Origin: an uncultured Pseudomonadota bacterium
Lineage (GTDB): Bacteria > Pseudomonadota > Alphaproteobacteria > RF32 > CAG-239
Length of the DNA stretch: 42,544 bases
Assembly: GCA_949300375.1 (NCBI GenBank)
Contig: CASGEB010000010.1
Span: 1-42,544, forward strand
Direction of reading: 5' to 3'
In this document: one piece after another, positions 32,851-40,107 of the stretch
Position numbering within the stretch: the first letter of the stretch is position 1
Layout: the number at the start of each line of letters is the position of its first letter
Made by a program: the position numbers and the translations under genes
The notes under the pieces: model-generated
Told to the model about the DNA's origin: nothing
Seen by the model: the letters and a program-made list of their open reading frames with translations, nothing else
Database searches by the model: none

Positions 32851-33750
32851 TTATCTTCCTAATTTTGAGCTGTAAACATAATGCAAACCCTGCAAATTTT
32901 CTTTGGATATTGCCGGAGCTTTATAAGGAGCTTTAGTTGAAGTTGACAATCCTCTCAATTCACTAATTCTATCTGCATTGGTTTTATCTGTTAATTTTGC
33001 TTTTTCAACTTGCGTACCTTCATACTCTGTATTTTTGTCTTTATATAATTTTTTTGAATTTCCTGAAGTGTCCGTGCTTACAACGTAACGGTTAGCATAA
33101 ATAGTTTCTCCTGTTTCATTATTTATTCCACTGCAAGTATAAGAGAAACCGCCATAATTATTTACAAGCTTTTTTTGAGCTTTGTTTGACCGTTCATTAT
33201 CGGACATAGCATTTGCCACCACCTCATTAATTCCATTTTTATTTAAGTTATCAAATAATTGCTTTTTTGCTTCACCTGCGTAACCATGCCCTTTATATTG
33301 GTGTAATATCACTGTAGATGTTGTGACTCTAACTCCTGTTTCAGGAGAAAGTTTATGCCATTTTTCACAACTCTTAACACCATTTTCCCTATCAAATTTA
33401 TCCATTTTCATTGGACGAGCATTTACGGAACCTATTATTTCGTTTCCCTTAGTTATAAAATAAAAAAGTTCAGGACTATTTTCTCTCTTTAGCTCTTGAT
33501 TATTAGCGGAAACATCCAACTCTCTTTTATCTTTATAAAAATCTACGATTTTATCTTTGAATTCTTTTTGACTATTAACTTGATATTTGTCTTGAGCGAA
33601 GATAAAACCGGCCGTTTCCCTTTTACCGACGGTATCATTTATAGTGTCATCGGTTAAGTATGCTCGCATTTGCTCACAGGCTTTGATATAGGCTTCATAG
33701 TGTTCCTCTGTGGGTTCGACAATTTTAATATCTTCAACTATTTCAACCAT
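32851..33750 (-). CDS. GNAT-family N-acetyltransferase with long C-terminal extension
   Basis: The protein has 299 residues. The GNAT domain spans about 10-215: LFYFITKGNEIIGSVNARPM (beta 2-3), VRVTTSTVILHQYKGHGYAG with the acetyl-CoA loop Q-x-x-G-x-G-x-A, and MSDNERSNKAQKKLVNNYGG. This resembles Rim-type acetyltransferases. The last 80 residues are Lys/Thr/Ser-rich and low-complexity and do not belong to the family. AAGGAG precedes the ATG. The gene is more AT-rich than the host part, is on the minus strand like the 190-residue unknown gene, and lies downstream of repeat copy 1. Its target could be a protein, an antibiotic or a metabolite. Confidence 0.8.
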   Translation of the reverse strand: MVEIVEDIKIVEPTEEHYEAYIKACEQMRAYLTDDTINDTVGKRETAGFIFAQDKYQVNSQKEFKDKIVDFYKDKRELDVSANNQELKRENSPELFYFITKGNEIIGSVNARPMKMDKFDRENGVKSCEKWHKLSPETGVRVTTSTVILHQYKGHGYAGEAKKQLFDNLNKNGINEVVANAMSDNERSNKAQKKLVNNYGGFSYTCSGINNETGETIYANRYVVSTDTSGNSKKLYKDKNTEYEGTQVEKAKLTDKTNADRISELRGLSTSTKAPYKAPAISKENLQGLHYVYSSKLGR

Positions 33751-33841
33751 AATCTATCTCCTTACTTAAATAAAAGTATAACATATTTTTTACAAAAAAA
33801 AAATTAAAATATAAAATTCAGCTAGCTCATTGAAAAACAAA

Positions 33842-33937
33842 CTATACCATAGCTGGGAATACTCTGACCAGATAAAGGTTTTTAGGACAATTATTTACAC
33901 AAAATAAATTGTCGTCAACGTCAAAAACTTTTTTCAT
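33842..33937 (-). pseudogene. Small decayed ORF sharing KVFDVDDNLF with the right edge
   Basis: The minus-strand ATG at 33937 opens 31 codons starting MKKVFDVDDNLFC and ending in VFPAMV. The first part is also encoded at 42236-42267, where the reading goes on into a longer decayed frame. So this is probably a truncated copy of one gene family. A TATCAT -10-like box lies at 33955-33960 upstream of it. Confidence 0.5.
33901..33932. repeat. 32-bp exact repeat, left copy
   Basis: The 32 bp are identical to 42236-42267 and in the same orientation. They encode VFDVDDNLF on the minus strand. The copies are 8.3 kb apart and bracket the island. Confidence 0.85.
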
Positions 33938-33995
33938 ATTTGCTTCTAGAATAAATGATAATCTCAAGACTTGGGCGAGATTCAAACTAACTTAA

Positions 33996-34094
33996 GTTAC
34001 TGAAAAATAAAGGATTGTCATCAAGCGAGTTCAGAAAATTCTCCCAAAATGCAATTTTCAAAAAACAAACATTCGAACTCGATTAAGCGCTTGA
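33996..34094 (+). repeat. Hairpin repeat, copy 1
   Basis: About 99 bp, similar to 34900-35000 and 42345-42450. All copies share a stem (here GAGTTC near 34026 and GAACTC near 34075) around a conserved middle that holds CCCAAAA and ATTTTCAAA. A minus-strand -10-like box is 35 bp to its left and a minus-strand terminator lies about 100 bp to its right. Confidence 0.8.
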
Positions 34095-34194
34095 TTTATA
34101 AAAGAAACTTCTCTTAGCTTTGCAAGGGAGAAACGACCACGGCAAAGGTTAGTTGTTCGCGCAAGTAGAAAGCTTAAAGCTTTCGTAGCGGCGC

Positions 34195-34221
34195 AAAAAC
34201 GGCAGGTTTTTATACCTGCCG
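34195..34221 (-). terminator. Intrinsic terminator of the 190-residue unknown gene
   Basis: On the minus strand CGGCAGGT-ATAAAA-ACCTGCCG is followed by T5. The 21 bp at 34218-34238 recur with one mismatch at 35031-35051. Confidence 0.85.
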
Positions 34222-34261
34222 CTTGTATTGGTGATGCTAACCTCGCAGTTTACGAGCTAAT

Positions 34262-34834
34262 TTATGCTTTAATTTCGCGCGCTTTAGAATTATCAACTTC
34301 CAAAGTAATATATTCTGGCGGAATATATCCATTTGTCAAAACCAACATATAATGTTTAATTGTTGCCCACGGGGAAAGTTTTTTATATTCTTCTTTCTCG
34401 CATAAATGCCAATCACATGGTTCCAAATCAATCTCATCAACATTTTCAATCTTATAAATATTTTCAAAACTTGCATTTGTTAAAGCTGTTTGCCGCAAAT
34501 CTTTACAATAAATCGCTTCCACAATTCCATCAGCAATAAGTTGATTGAGATCAAAAGAAATAACATCTGCGTGAGAAACAAGATAATTCAAATACGGGTG
34601 TGCATAATTTTCTACCGGAGCAATCTCGGTAATAACACAAATCGAACGCAGTCGCCCCTCAAAAGTCCGCTCCAAATAATCCCGTATATCATCGTCATTT
34701 TCAGATTTCGCACTACTCCGATGTGTTCGTAAAGCATTTTTACAATGCTCACTATTTTTATCAAACATCGCAAGAGATTTATATCCTTCTTGTTTAATTT
34801 TATCATACGCATAGGTATATAAATAGACTTTCAT
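34262..34834 (-). CDS. Unknown 190-residue protein
   Basis: The protein has 190 residues from the ATG at 34834, fixed by AGGAG 5 bp upstream. The sequence opens MKVYLYTYAYDKIKQEGYKS with RTHRSSAKSENDDDIRDYLE and RTFEGRLRSICVITE, a compact alpha/beta pattern. Later motifs are ADVISFDLNQLIADGIVEAI and LEPCDWHLCEKEEYKKLSPW. It has no signal peptide or membrane helix. I do not recognise the family. The fixed Asp, Glu, His and Arg residues could form an enzyme site, but nothing identifies the reaction. It is a single-gene unit with its own promoter and terminator. Confidence 0.7.
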   Translation of the reverse strand: MKVYLYTYAYDKIKQEGYKSLAMFDKNSEHCKNALRTHRSSAKSENDDDIRDYLERTFEGRLRSICVITEIAPVENYAHPYLNYLVSHADVISFDLNQLIADGIVEAIYCKDLRQTALTNASFENIYKIENVDEIDLEPCDWHLCEKEEYKKLSPWATIKHYMLVLTNGYIPPEYITLEVDNSKAREIKA

Positions 34835-34859
34835 AAACACTCCTAACCACATTTATTTA

Positions 34860-34888
34860 ATGATAAACCCACAGCGCCATAAAATCAA
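34860..34888 (-). promoter_or_regulatory. Promoter of the 190-residue unknown gene
   Basis: On the minus strand TTGATT (34883-34888) and TATCAT (34860-34865) have a 17-bp spacer, 25 bp before the start codon. The right edge of the -35 box is 11 bp from repeat copy 2. Confidence 0.65.
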
Positions 34889-34899
34889 CCTTTTTGTAA

Positions 34900-35000
34900 G
34901 TTGCTGAAAAATAAAGAAACTTGCATAAACGAGTTCGGAAAAACTTCCCAAAACGCAATTTTCAAATTTACAACATCCGAACTTGTTGAAAGCCTTGGAA
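34900..35000 (+). repeat. Hairpin repeat, copy 2
   Basis: About 100 bp. The stem is ACGAGTTCGG near 34929 with CCGAACTTGT near 34977 (one mismatch). It shares AAAGCCTTGGAAATAAAA with copy 3 and GTTGCTGAAAAATAAAG with copy 1. It sits directly upstream of a minus-strand promoter. Confidence 0.85.
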
Positions 35001-35002
35001 AT

Positions 35003-35032
35003 AAAAGAAAAAGCAGCCGTTTTACCGACTGC
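35003..35032 (-). terminator. Terminator with no gene of its own
   Basis: On the minus strand GCAGTCG and CGGCTGC form a stem followed by T5CT4. No minus-strand gene now lies upstream of it; the next DNA holds a plus-strand pyrophosphatase remnant. It was probably left by a gene that was lost when the island came in. Confidence 0.7.
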
Positions 35033-35051
35033 CGCTTGCATTGGTGATGCT
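35031..35051. repeat. 21-bp repeat next to the terminator
   Basis: GCCGCTTGCATTGGTGATGCT matches 34218-34238 with one mismatch. In both places it lies on the gene side of a minus-strand terminator. Confidence 0.8.
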
Positions 35052-35122
35052 TAACTCACGATTTCCGAACTGAAATATAATTGCATTTAATTCCTTTTTT
35101 GATTAAAATAAAAAGAGGTGTA

Positions 35123-35479
35123 ATGAATAACTCAAAACAATATCTTGGTAAAAATGTGTATGTAAAAATAGACCGCCCGTTAGGCTCACTTCATCCTAAG
35201 CATAGCTTTGTGTATGAGGTAAATTATGGATACATTCCCAATACCGTTTCTGGTGACAATGAAGAATTAGACGCTTATTCTTGGGCGTTAATACACCCTT
35301 GTCTGAATTTGAGGGAGTATGCTTTGCACAAACGCTTGAATATTTATGGCAGGAAATTGCTGCTTATATTAAGCAAATACAGTATAATGGAGATTTTTAT
35401 GCAAAGAATATTTGTTATAAATACTACTCAAAACCTGTTATATAGAAACAATTTGAGAGTAATTGAACTTTTTGTTTGA
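35123..35479 (+). pseudogene. Frameshifted inorganic-pyrophosphatase-like gene
   Basis: ATG at 35123 with AGAGGTG upstream reads MNNSKQYLGKNVYVKIDRPL, then LHPKHSFVYEVNYGYIPNTV and SGDNEELDAY. This matches the N-terminus of family I pyrophosphatase-like proteins, including the DNEELDAY metal motif. At about 35276-35282 one base is missing. In the other frame the text goes on FLGVNTPLSEFEGVC, as expected of the family, and then into unrelated Tyr-rich sequence that ends in a TAG at 35443-35445. The apparent original frame runs on to 35479 as nonsense. So the gene is broken by a one-base deletion and its 3' half is missing or replaced. Confidence 0.75.
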
Positions 35480-35557
35480 CAATTTATGTATATTCGTAAA
35501 AAATAAAATTGAATAGGAAGAAGCATCTTAATAATCAGATGACTAAGATATGGACAT

Positions 35558-36562
35558 ATGGTAGATTTCAACGATACATCTTTGTATAGACAATTATTTA
35601 AGCGAGAAGAAAGTATATATCATTCTTCTAAAGGAGGGCATTTAAAGCCTATGCCCAAAGTGCAGATTTTGTGTGGTAAAAATTCAGGATTGCCATTTGA
35701 TTGTCTGATGACAGATATCATGTCAGGTTGTTTAAGTGTTGATAAGATATGTTACGGAAATTGTACTGCTGCAGAATATTGGATAAAGCAAGGTTATGAT
35801 TTTGGTAAAAAAACTTTAAATGCGTTTAATGAAACAAATTTTAGAAAAAGTATTCAAAAACTTCCTCCGAACCAGAAGTGGCTTCGTCAGGGGTGGATGT
35901 CTGATTGTTCATTTACTAATGAATCTTGGAATTTGACAGCATTGATTAGTGATATATTGAATGAATATGGAATTTCGTTATTAATTATAACAAAAGCTTA
36001 TACTATGCCCAGTAAGAAGACGTTGAAAACTTTAGCGAAAAATAACGCTGAAATACGAACGTCTGTTTCTGCGTTTGATCTTCCGAAAGAGATTGATAAG
36101 AGGCTGAGGTTATTAGAGGATTATAGGCAATATGATGGAACATCTGTTCCATATGTTATGACGGCCAGATACGCAGTGAACGATTTGGTAGTAAATCAGA
36201 ATCGAATAGCTGAATATGTTGTTAATAATGACTACATTGCAGGAGAGCATCCTTTAAGATTTGACAATAATAATAAAATACTGTCTGTCTTATTGCCTGA
36301 TGGTTTTCAACATCCGAAATTTAATAATCAGTATTGGTTTGGCAGAGTTCTTTACAATATTCCAAATTTTATATTACCGGCTCCCACACATTTATCCGAA
36401 AATTATACATTGCGTTTTAAAAGGTTTTCAGACTTGAAAGATGGCATAAAAATAGAAGGAATACAGGGAAATCTGCCTACTTTTGAGCAACTAACACAAA
36501 ATACTCAACAATATTCTGAGGGATTATTCAAACATGCAACCTATATTATACAAAAAACTTAA
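35558..36562 (+). CDS. Radical-SAM-like protein with unusual Cys pattern
   Basis: The protein has 334 residues. Near the N-terminus are Cys39, Cys49, Cys58, Cys65 and Cys69 in FDCLMTDIMSGCLSVDKICY followed by GNC. The C-x6-CY-x2-x-C spacing differs from the canonical CX3CX2C but recalls the phage GP88/DUF5131 radical-SAM-like families, which also have a CY pair. Next come a TIM-barrel-like series: GWMSDCSFTNES, ISLLIITKAYTMPSKKTL and EIRTSVSAFD. The C-terminal 130 residues have Asn/Tyr-rich strands. It would be cytosolic and probably binds an iron-sulfur cluster and SAM; the reaction is unknown. It is the first gene of the island and overlaps the dioxygenase gene by 29 bp. The ribosome site is weak. 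Confidence 0.6.
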   Translation: MVDFNDTSLYRQLFKREESIYHSSKGGHLKPMPKVQILCGKNSGLPFDCLMTDIMSGCLSVDKICYGNCTAAEYWIKQGYDFGKKTLNAFNETNFRKSIQKLPPNQKWLRQGWMSDCSFTNESWNLTALISDILNEYGISLLIITKAYTMPSKKTLKTLAKNNAEIRTSVSAFDLPKEIDKRLRLLEDYRQYDGTSVPYVMTARYAVNDLVVNQNRIAEYVVNNDYIAGEHPLRFDNNNKILSVLLPDGFQHPKFNNQYWFGRVLYNIPNFILPAPTHLSENYTLRFKRFSDLKDGIKIEGIQGNLPTFEQLTQNTQQYSEGLFKHATYIIQKT

Positions 36563-37214
36563 TGATAAGTTTAGCACACAAGTTAAAAAAGCTTTTGAAG
36601 AGTTGGATTATCAAGGATACAGCATTTTTAATGTTGGTGAAATAAATAAGGATGATTTTCTTAAACTAAGTTATAGTTTTGGAGAGGTTATTCCTTCAGG
36701 TAGAAACTGTGAGTTGGTTGATGATATCTATACAACATATGAAATGGGAAATAAAACGCTTCCAATGCACACAGATAAGAGTTATTGGAGAATTCCACCA
36801 AGATTTGAGATCTTATATGTTAATGGTGTGGAAAATATGGAAAAAGGAGAAATTACTGTTGGTAATCTTATCGGAGCTTTCCATAATTTAAGCGAGGAAG
36901 ATCAGCAAACTCTACTATCATATGTTTCCGTCTACAGTGCTCCATTCAACCGTGATCAGGGAAGTACTCAAACGCATCTGGTAGGTGTGTTGGATAATGA
37001 AATCGCTTTTTTCCGTTATAGGTTGGATATTTTTGATTCTTCTTTACCTGAAATTAAGCGTTGGATTGACAATATTAACGATACTATAAAGTATGTATCT
37101 TATAAAAAAGGTGATATATTGATATTAGATAACTGGAGACATTGTGCGGGCAGAAATGATACCGTTTGGCACGATGGTGGTTATAGGCACCTTTACAGAT
37201 CTCTGATCATATGA
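36534..37214 (+). CDS. Fe(II)/2-oxoglutarate-dependent dioxygenase (TauD/TfdA-like)
   Basis: The protein has 226 residues. The facial triad is visible: H79-x-D81 in LPMHTDKSYW and distal His203 in DNWRHCAGRND, with Arg218/Arg222 in GGYRHLYRSL placed to hold 2-oxoglutarate. The N-terminal DYQGYSIFNVGEINKDDF and LSYSFGEVIPSGRN match the clavaminate-synthase-like fold. It is shorter than TauD (about 280) and lacks part of the lid. Likely reaction: hydroxylation, desaturation or ring chemistry on the pathway's substrate. It starts inside the radical-SAM-like gene with GAGGG upstream, so the two are coupled. Its 3' end overlaps the minus-strand unknown gene by 22 bp. Confidence 0.82.
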   Translation: MQPILYKKLNDKFSTQVKKAFEELDYQGYSIFNVGEINKDDFLKLSYSFGEVIPSGRNCELVDDIYTTYEMGNKTLPMHTDKSYWRIPPRFEILYVNGVENMEKGEITVGNLIGAFHNLSEEDQQTLLSYVSVYSAPFNRDQGSTQTHLVGVLDNEIAFFRYRLDIFDSSLPEIKRWIDNINDTIKYVSYKKGDILILDNWRHCAGRNDTVWHDGGYRHLYRSLII

Positions 37215-38032
37215 AATATACTGAATTTTTGTTTTATTTTTCCGTCAGGAATTTCTTGACCGCATAATATTATTGGCAGCTTTTCTTTTCTGGCAAAGTT
37301 ATAGAAAGGTTGTTCGAAGGGATAGCATCTTTTTTGTACGTCAAGCAAAATTCCTGATGGAATTAGTTCTTCCAGAACTATTCCTGTAATTGAATAGGTT
37401 GTAATTTGTTTTTGGGTGAAATCTTTAGGGGCGGAAAATGTAATGAGATTACTGTATGATTCGGCATGTACTTTAATTTCATTATCCAATAATTGAGTGT
37501 CCATATAATTCTCGAGATTTGCTGAAATTTCTTCAAATCTTCCCGGAGCCATCTGAGACAGACGTTCTGTTCTAATTCCGGAAACGCTTTCAATTTGATG
37601 TTTATTGTTTTCCCAAGCCTTTTCAAAAGTATCAAAAGGGTATTGTTGGTCGTAATCAGGTAAAATATTTGTATATGAAAAATTAATCCCTGTTCTTTCT
37701 GCTAAATTAGCAATCATGTTGTTAAGATATGTAATTTTTTTATATTGTGGCTTTTCTCTTAATATATTTGGATTCAAAGTCAGAGAAGAACTATTCATTG
37801 AAAATACACGGATATTATTATCAGCATAGCCAATCAACACATTTTGTAAAAAAGGTTGCTTGCTGTTTTTTGTAGGTAAACCGAGTTTTTTTATTTCAGC
37901 AATTATTAATTCTATATTATCCAAAGATTTCGGATTAAGCAGATAAGGTATCTTATCCTCAATTTTGGCGTAGAATTCTTTGTTATGCTTGGCTGCACCC
38001 CAAATAAATTTATGAATATATTTTTTATCCAT
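37193..38032 (-). CDS. Unknown 279-residue protein of the island
   Basis: The protein has 279 residues with no signal peptide or membrane helix. Visible landmarks: IHKFIWGAAKHNKEFYAKIE, FLQNVLIGYADNNIRVFSMN, NFSYTNILPDYDQQYPFDTF, SAPKDFTQKQITTYSITGIV and LEELIPSGILLDVQKRCYPF, ending KLPIILCGQEIPDGKIKQK. Asp/Tyr-rich loops could make an active site. I considered PvcA/Dit1 isonitrile synthase, because a TauD-like partner is beside it, and cyclodipeptide synthase; neither signature is visible. The ribosome site is poor. It faces the dioxygenase with overlapping 3' ends and diverges from the peptidase E gene. Codon use is AT-rich like the rest of the island. Confidence 0.6.
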   Translation of the reverse strand: MDKKYIHKFIWGAAKHNKEFYAKIEDKIPYLLNPKSLDNIELIIAEIKKLGLPTKNSKQPFLQNVLIGYADNNIRVFSMNSSSLTLNPNILREKPQYKKITYLNNMIANLAERTGINFSYTNILPDYDQQYPFDTFEKAWENNKHQIESVSGIRTERLSQMAPGRFEEISANLENYMDTQLLDNEIKVHAESYSNLITFSAPKDFTQKQITTYSITGIVLEELIPSGILLDVQKRCYPFEQPFYNFARKEKLPIILCGQEIPDGKIKQKFSIFHMIRDL

Positions 38033-38052
38033 TGTCTTAAAAAACTGACATT

Positions 38053-38080
38053 TTTACAAAAAGTTAACAAAGTATACAAT
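38053..38080 (+). promoter_or_regulatory. Possible promoter of the peptidase E homologue
   Basis: TTTACA (38053-38058), a 16-bp spacer and TACAAT (38075-38080), 44 bp before the start, in the space between the two divergent genes. Confidence 0.4.
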
Positions 38081-38124
38081 AAAATGTTTAGCATAGCAAT
38101 TACTATTTATAAAAGGGGAATTCT

Positions 38125-38841
38125 ATGCGGATAATGTTATGTGGAGGAACACCGTTAATCTCGGGTGCAAGCAAAAATGCGCAGGAACGGCCTTTTCAAA
38201 CATTGCCGTTTGATCGTATTTTTTTGTCTTCTTGTAATATTAAAAATCCACATATTCTCATTATTCCCACAGCGATGGAAGAAATTGATTGCAGAGATAT
38301 GTGTAAGAACGGAATAGAAACGCATTATAGTAAATGGCTTCAATGTTCTGTTAAAGTTTTGTATCTGGCATCTCATTATGACCCCAAAGAGGCAACAAGA
38401 ATGCTTTTATGGGCTGACTGTATTTATATTACGGGAGGTAATCCCGAGTTTCTTTTACAAGTATGGAAAGAAACTGGATTTGGGGATTTAATTATGGATT
38501 GTATTCATAAGGGCAAGCCTGTTATGGGGATTAGTGCTGGGGCAATGATTTTATTTGATAAAGTTTTTTCAGAGGTAGCCGGACAAACAGAGTTATCTTC
38601 TATAGGATTAGGGGTTATTGATGGAGCTTGTTTTCCTCATTTTAATCGTGAAAAAAATAAAAGTTTAAGGGATAAGTGTATTGCGTCTTTTAATGATACT
38701 CCCTTGTTAGCGTTAGATGATGGAGTATGTGTAGAATTTTTTGATAAACAACAGAATGTTTATTCTTTGTCTGGAGCTTATAATGCTTACCGGATAACAA
38801 ACGGAAAAGTTGATGTGCTAAATAAAACAGTTATTAGCTAA
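38125..38841 (+). CDS. Peptidase E (S51 family) homologue
   Basis: The protein has 238 residues, the size of PepE (about 230). The nucleophile elbow GISAGAM has Ser137; His172 is in CFPHFNRE, as in PepE; the TGGNPEFLLQVWKETG segment is the family's second signature. PepE cleaves after N-terminal Asp in Asp-X dipeptides. Cyanophycinase belongs to the same clan. Here it may release or trim a peptide-linked product, or protect the cell; that is an inference from context. AGGGG precedes the ATG. Its stop overlaps the stop of the minus-strand citrate-synthase homologue by 4 bp. Confidence 0.85.
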   Translation: MRIMLCGGTPLISGASKNAQERPFQTLPFDRIFLSSCNIKNPHILIIPTAMEEIDCRDMCKNGIETHYSKWLQCSVKVLYLASHYDPKEATRMLLWADCIYITGGNPEFLLQVWKETGFGDLIMDCIHKGKPVMGISAGAMILFDKVFSEVAGQTELSSIGLGVIDGACFPHFNREKNKSLRDKCIASFNDTPLLALDDGVCVEFFDKQQNVYSLSGAYNAYRITNGKVDVLNKTVIS

Positions 38842-40022
38842 TTGCCAATATAAATTTGTCTTGGACGTATTAAATGCCCCCTATTTTCATTCATCTCTTT
38901 CCAGTGAGACAACCACCCGACTGTTCTGGCCAAGATGAAAAACAATAAGAACATATCGGTTTCTATTCCTAGATTTTTTAGTAATATTCCAGAGTAGAAA
39001 TCGATGTTCGGATAAAGTTTTCTTTCAATAAAGTATTCATCATTTATAATGAGCTTTTCCAATTCATTGGCTTTTTGAAATAAGGGATCAGAGCTAAAAT
39101 GTTTTATACATAAATTTTTAATAATGTCGGTGCGTAAATCGGTAGTTTTATATATGCGATGTCCCACGCCAAAAATATATTGTTTTTTGTCTTTTACTTT
39201 TTTAATAAATTTGAGCATATCGTGGTATGAATTTATACTTTCAAACATTCTTACAGCCTGCTCTATTGCTCCTCCATGTTTTTTCCCTTCCAGAGCTAAA
39301 ATTCCACCAAAGATACTGTTGACCGGAGTGTTTCCGGTAGATTCAATAAGCTCTACGGTTGCAGTAGAGGCATTTTGTCCGTGTTCCATATGTAAAATTA
39401 AAAATTTTTGAATTAGATTTATTGTTAGTGGAGAAACATTATGGCTATTAAAATAATTCTGTAGAAAAGTTTCTATATAATCATTGCTTGCATATTTTTT
39501 ATTATTTTTTCCTTTATTTGCGATATAGGAAATTAACATAGGCATCAATGAAATAATATATGTGATGGCATCTTGAGTATTCTGAATCGAATTCTTTGTA
39601 ATTACTAATGATAAAAGAATTTTTAAAGAATTAATGGGAAGAATATTTGTGATATCAATATCTGCTCCAACTAACAATTTATTTAAATAAGAATAATCCA
39701 GATTTATTTTATTTGAAAATTCTGTATATGCTTTATGGGATGGCATTTTTCCATAAATCAATAAACGAGCAATATCCAGAAAACCATATTTATCAATCAG
39801 TTTTTCAATATTTTTACCTCTATAAAATAAAGTACGTTTTGCTTCATCAATATGTGATATTGATGAATAGCAAATAGCAGTCGACTTTAATCCAGAGTCA
39901 TATGAAAGCAGTCCCGTTTTTTCATATAGAGAACAGAAATCTATTCCGATGTTGTTTTTACTCCCTTTAATTAAATCGAAATTATAAATCTTATTATCCC
40001 TGATTAATTTTATATGCTCCAT
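38838..40022 (-). CDS. Citrate-synthase homologue
   Basis: The protein has 394 residues from the ATG at 40022 (AGGA 9 bp upstream; an ATG at 40031 lies on top of that site). The catalytic residues of citrate synthase are present: His249 in GKKHGGAIEQAV, His288 in FGVGHRIYKT and Asp341 in YPNIDFYSG, and the C-terminal RPRQIYIG with the substrate Arg. The N-terminal signature is loose: where citrate synthases usually read ID-G-x-x-G-x-L-x-Y-RG, this has IDEAKRTLFYRG. So it can probably condense acetyl-CoA with a 2-oxoacid, but the oxoacid need not be oxaloacetate. It is convergent with the peptidase gene and divergent from leuC/D-like genes. Being outside any TCA operon, it may be a pathway-specific paralogue. 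Confidence 0.88.
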   Translation of the reverse strand: MEHIKLIRDNKIYNFDLIKGSKNNIGIDFCSLYEKTGLLSYDSGLKSTAICYSSISHIDEAKRTLFYRGKNIEKLIDKYGFLDIARLLIYGKMPSHKAYTEFSNKINLDYSYLNKLLVGADIDITNILPINSLKILLSLVITKNSIQNTQDAITYIISLMPMLISYIANKGKNNKKYASNDYIETFLQNYFNSHNVSPLTINLIQKFLILHMEHGQNASTATVELIESTGNTPVNSIFGGILALEGKKHGGAIEQAVRMFESINSYHDMLKFIKKVKDKKQYIFGVGHRIYKTTDLRTDIIKNLCIKHFSSDPLFQKANELEKLIINDEYFIERKLYPNIDFYSGILLKNLGIETDMFLLFFILARTVGWLSHWKEMNENRGHLIRPRQIYIGN

Positions 40023-40045
40023 ATTTTTCATTCCTGATTTATTAA

Positions 40046-40074
40046 TTGCATATTCTTTTTTCTCATAGTATGTT
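40046..40074 (+). promoter_or_regulatory. Possible promoter of the aconitase-type pair
   Basis: TTGCAT (40046-40051), a 17-bp spacer and TATGTT (40069-40074), 33 bp before the large-subunit start, in the space shared with the divergent citrate-synthase gene. Confidence 0.4.
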
Positions 40075-40107
40075 ATTTTAAAATAAATTATAAACGAGTA
40101 AAGTTAA

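Noticed and set aside
37193..38032. Isonitrile synthase (PvcA/Dit1) beside a TauD-like enzyme
   Set aside because: The gene context resembles pvcA-pvcB, but the expected PvcA motifs are not visible in the protein.
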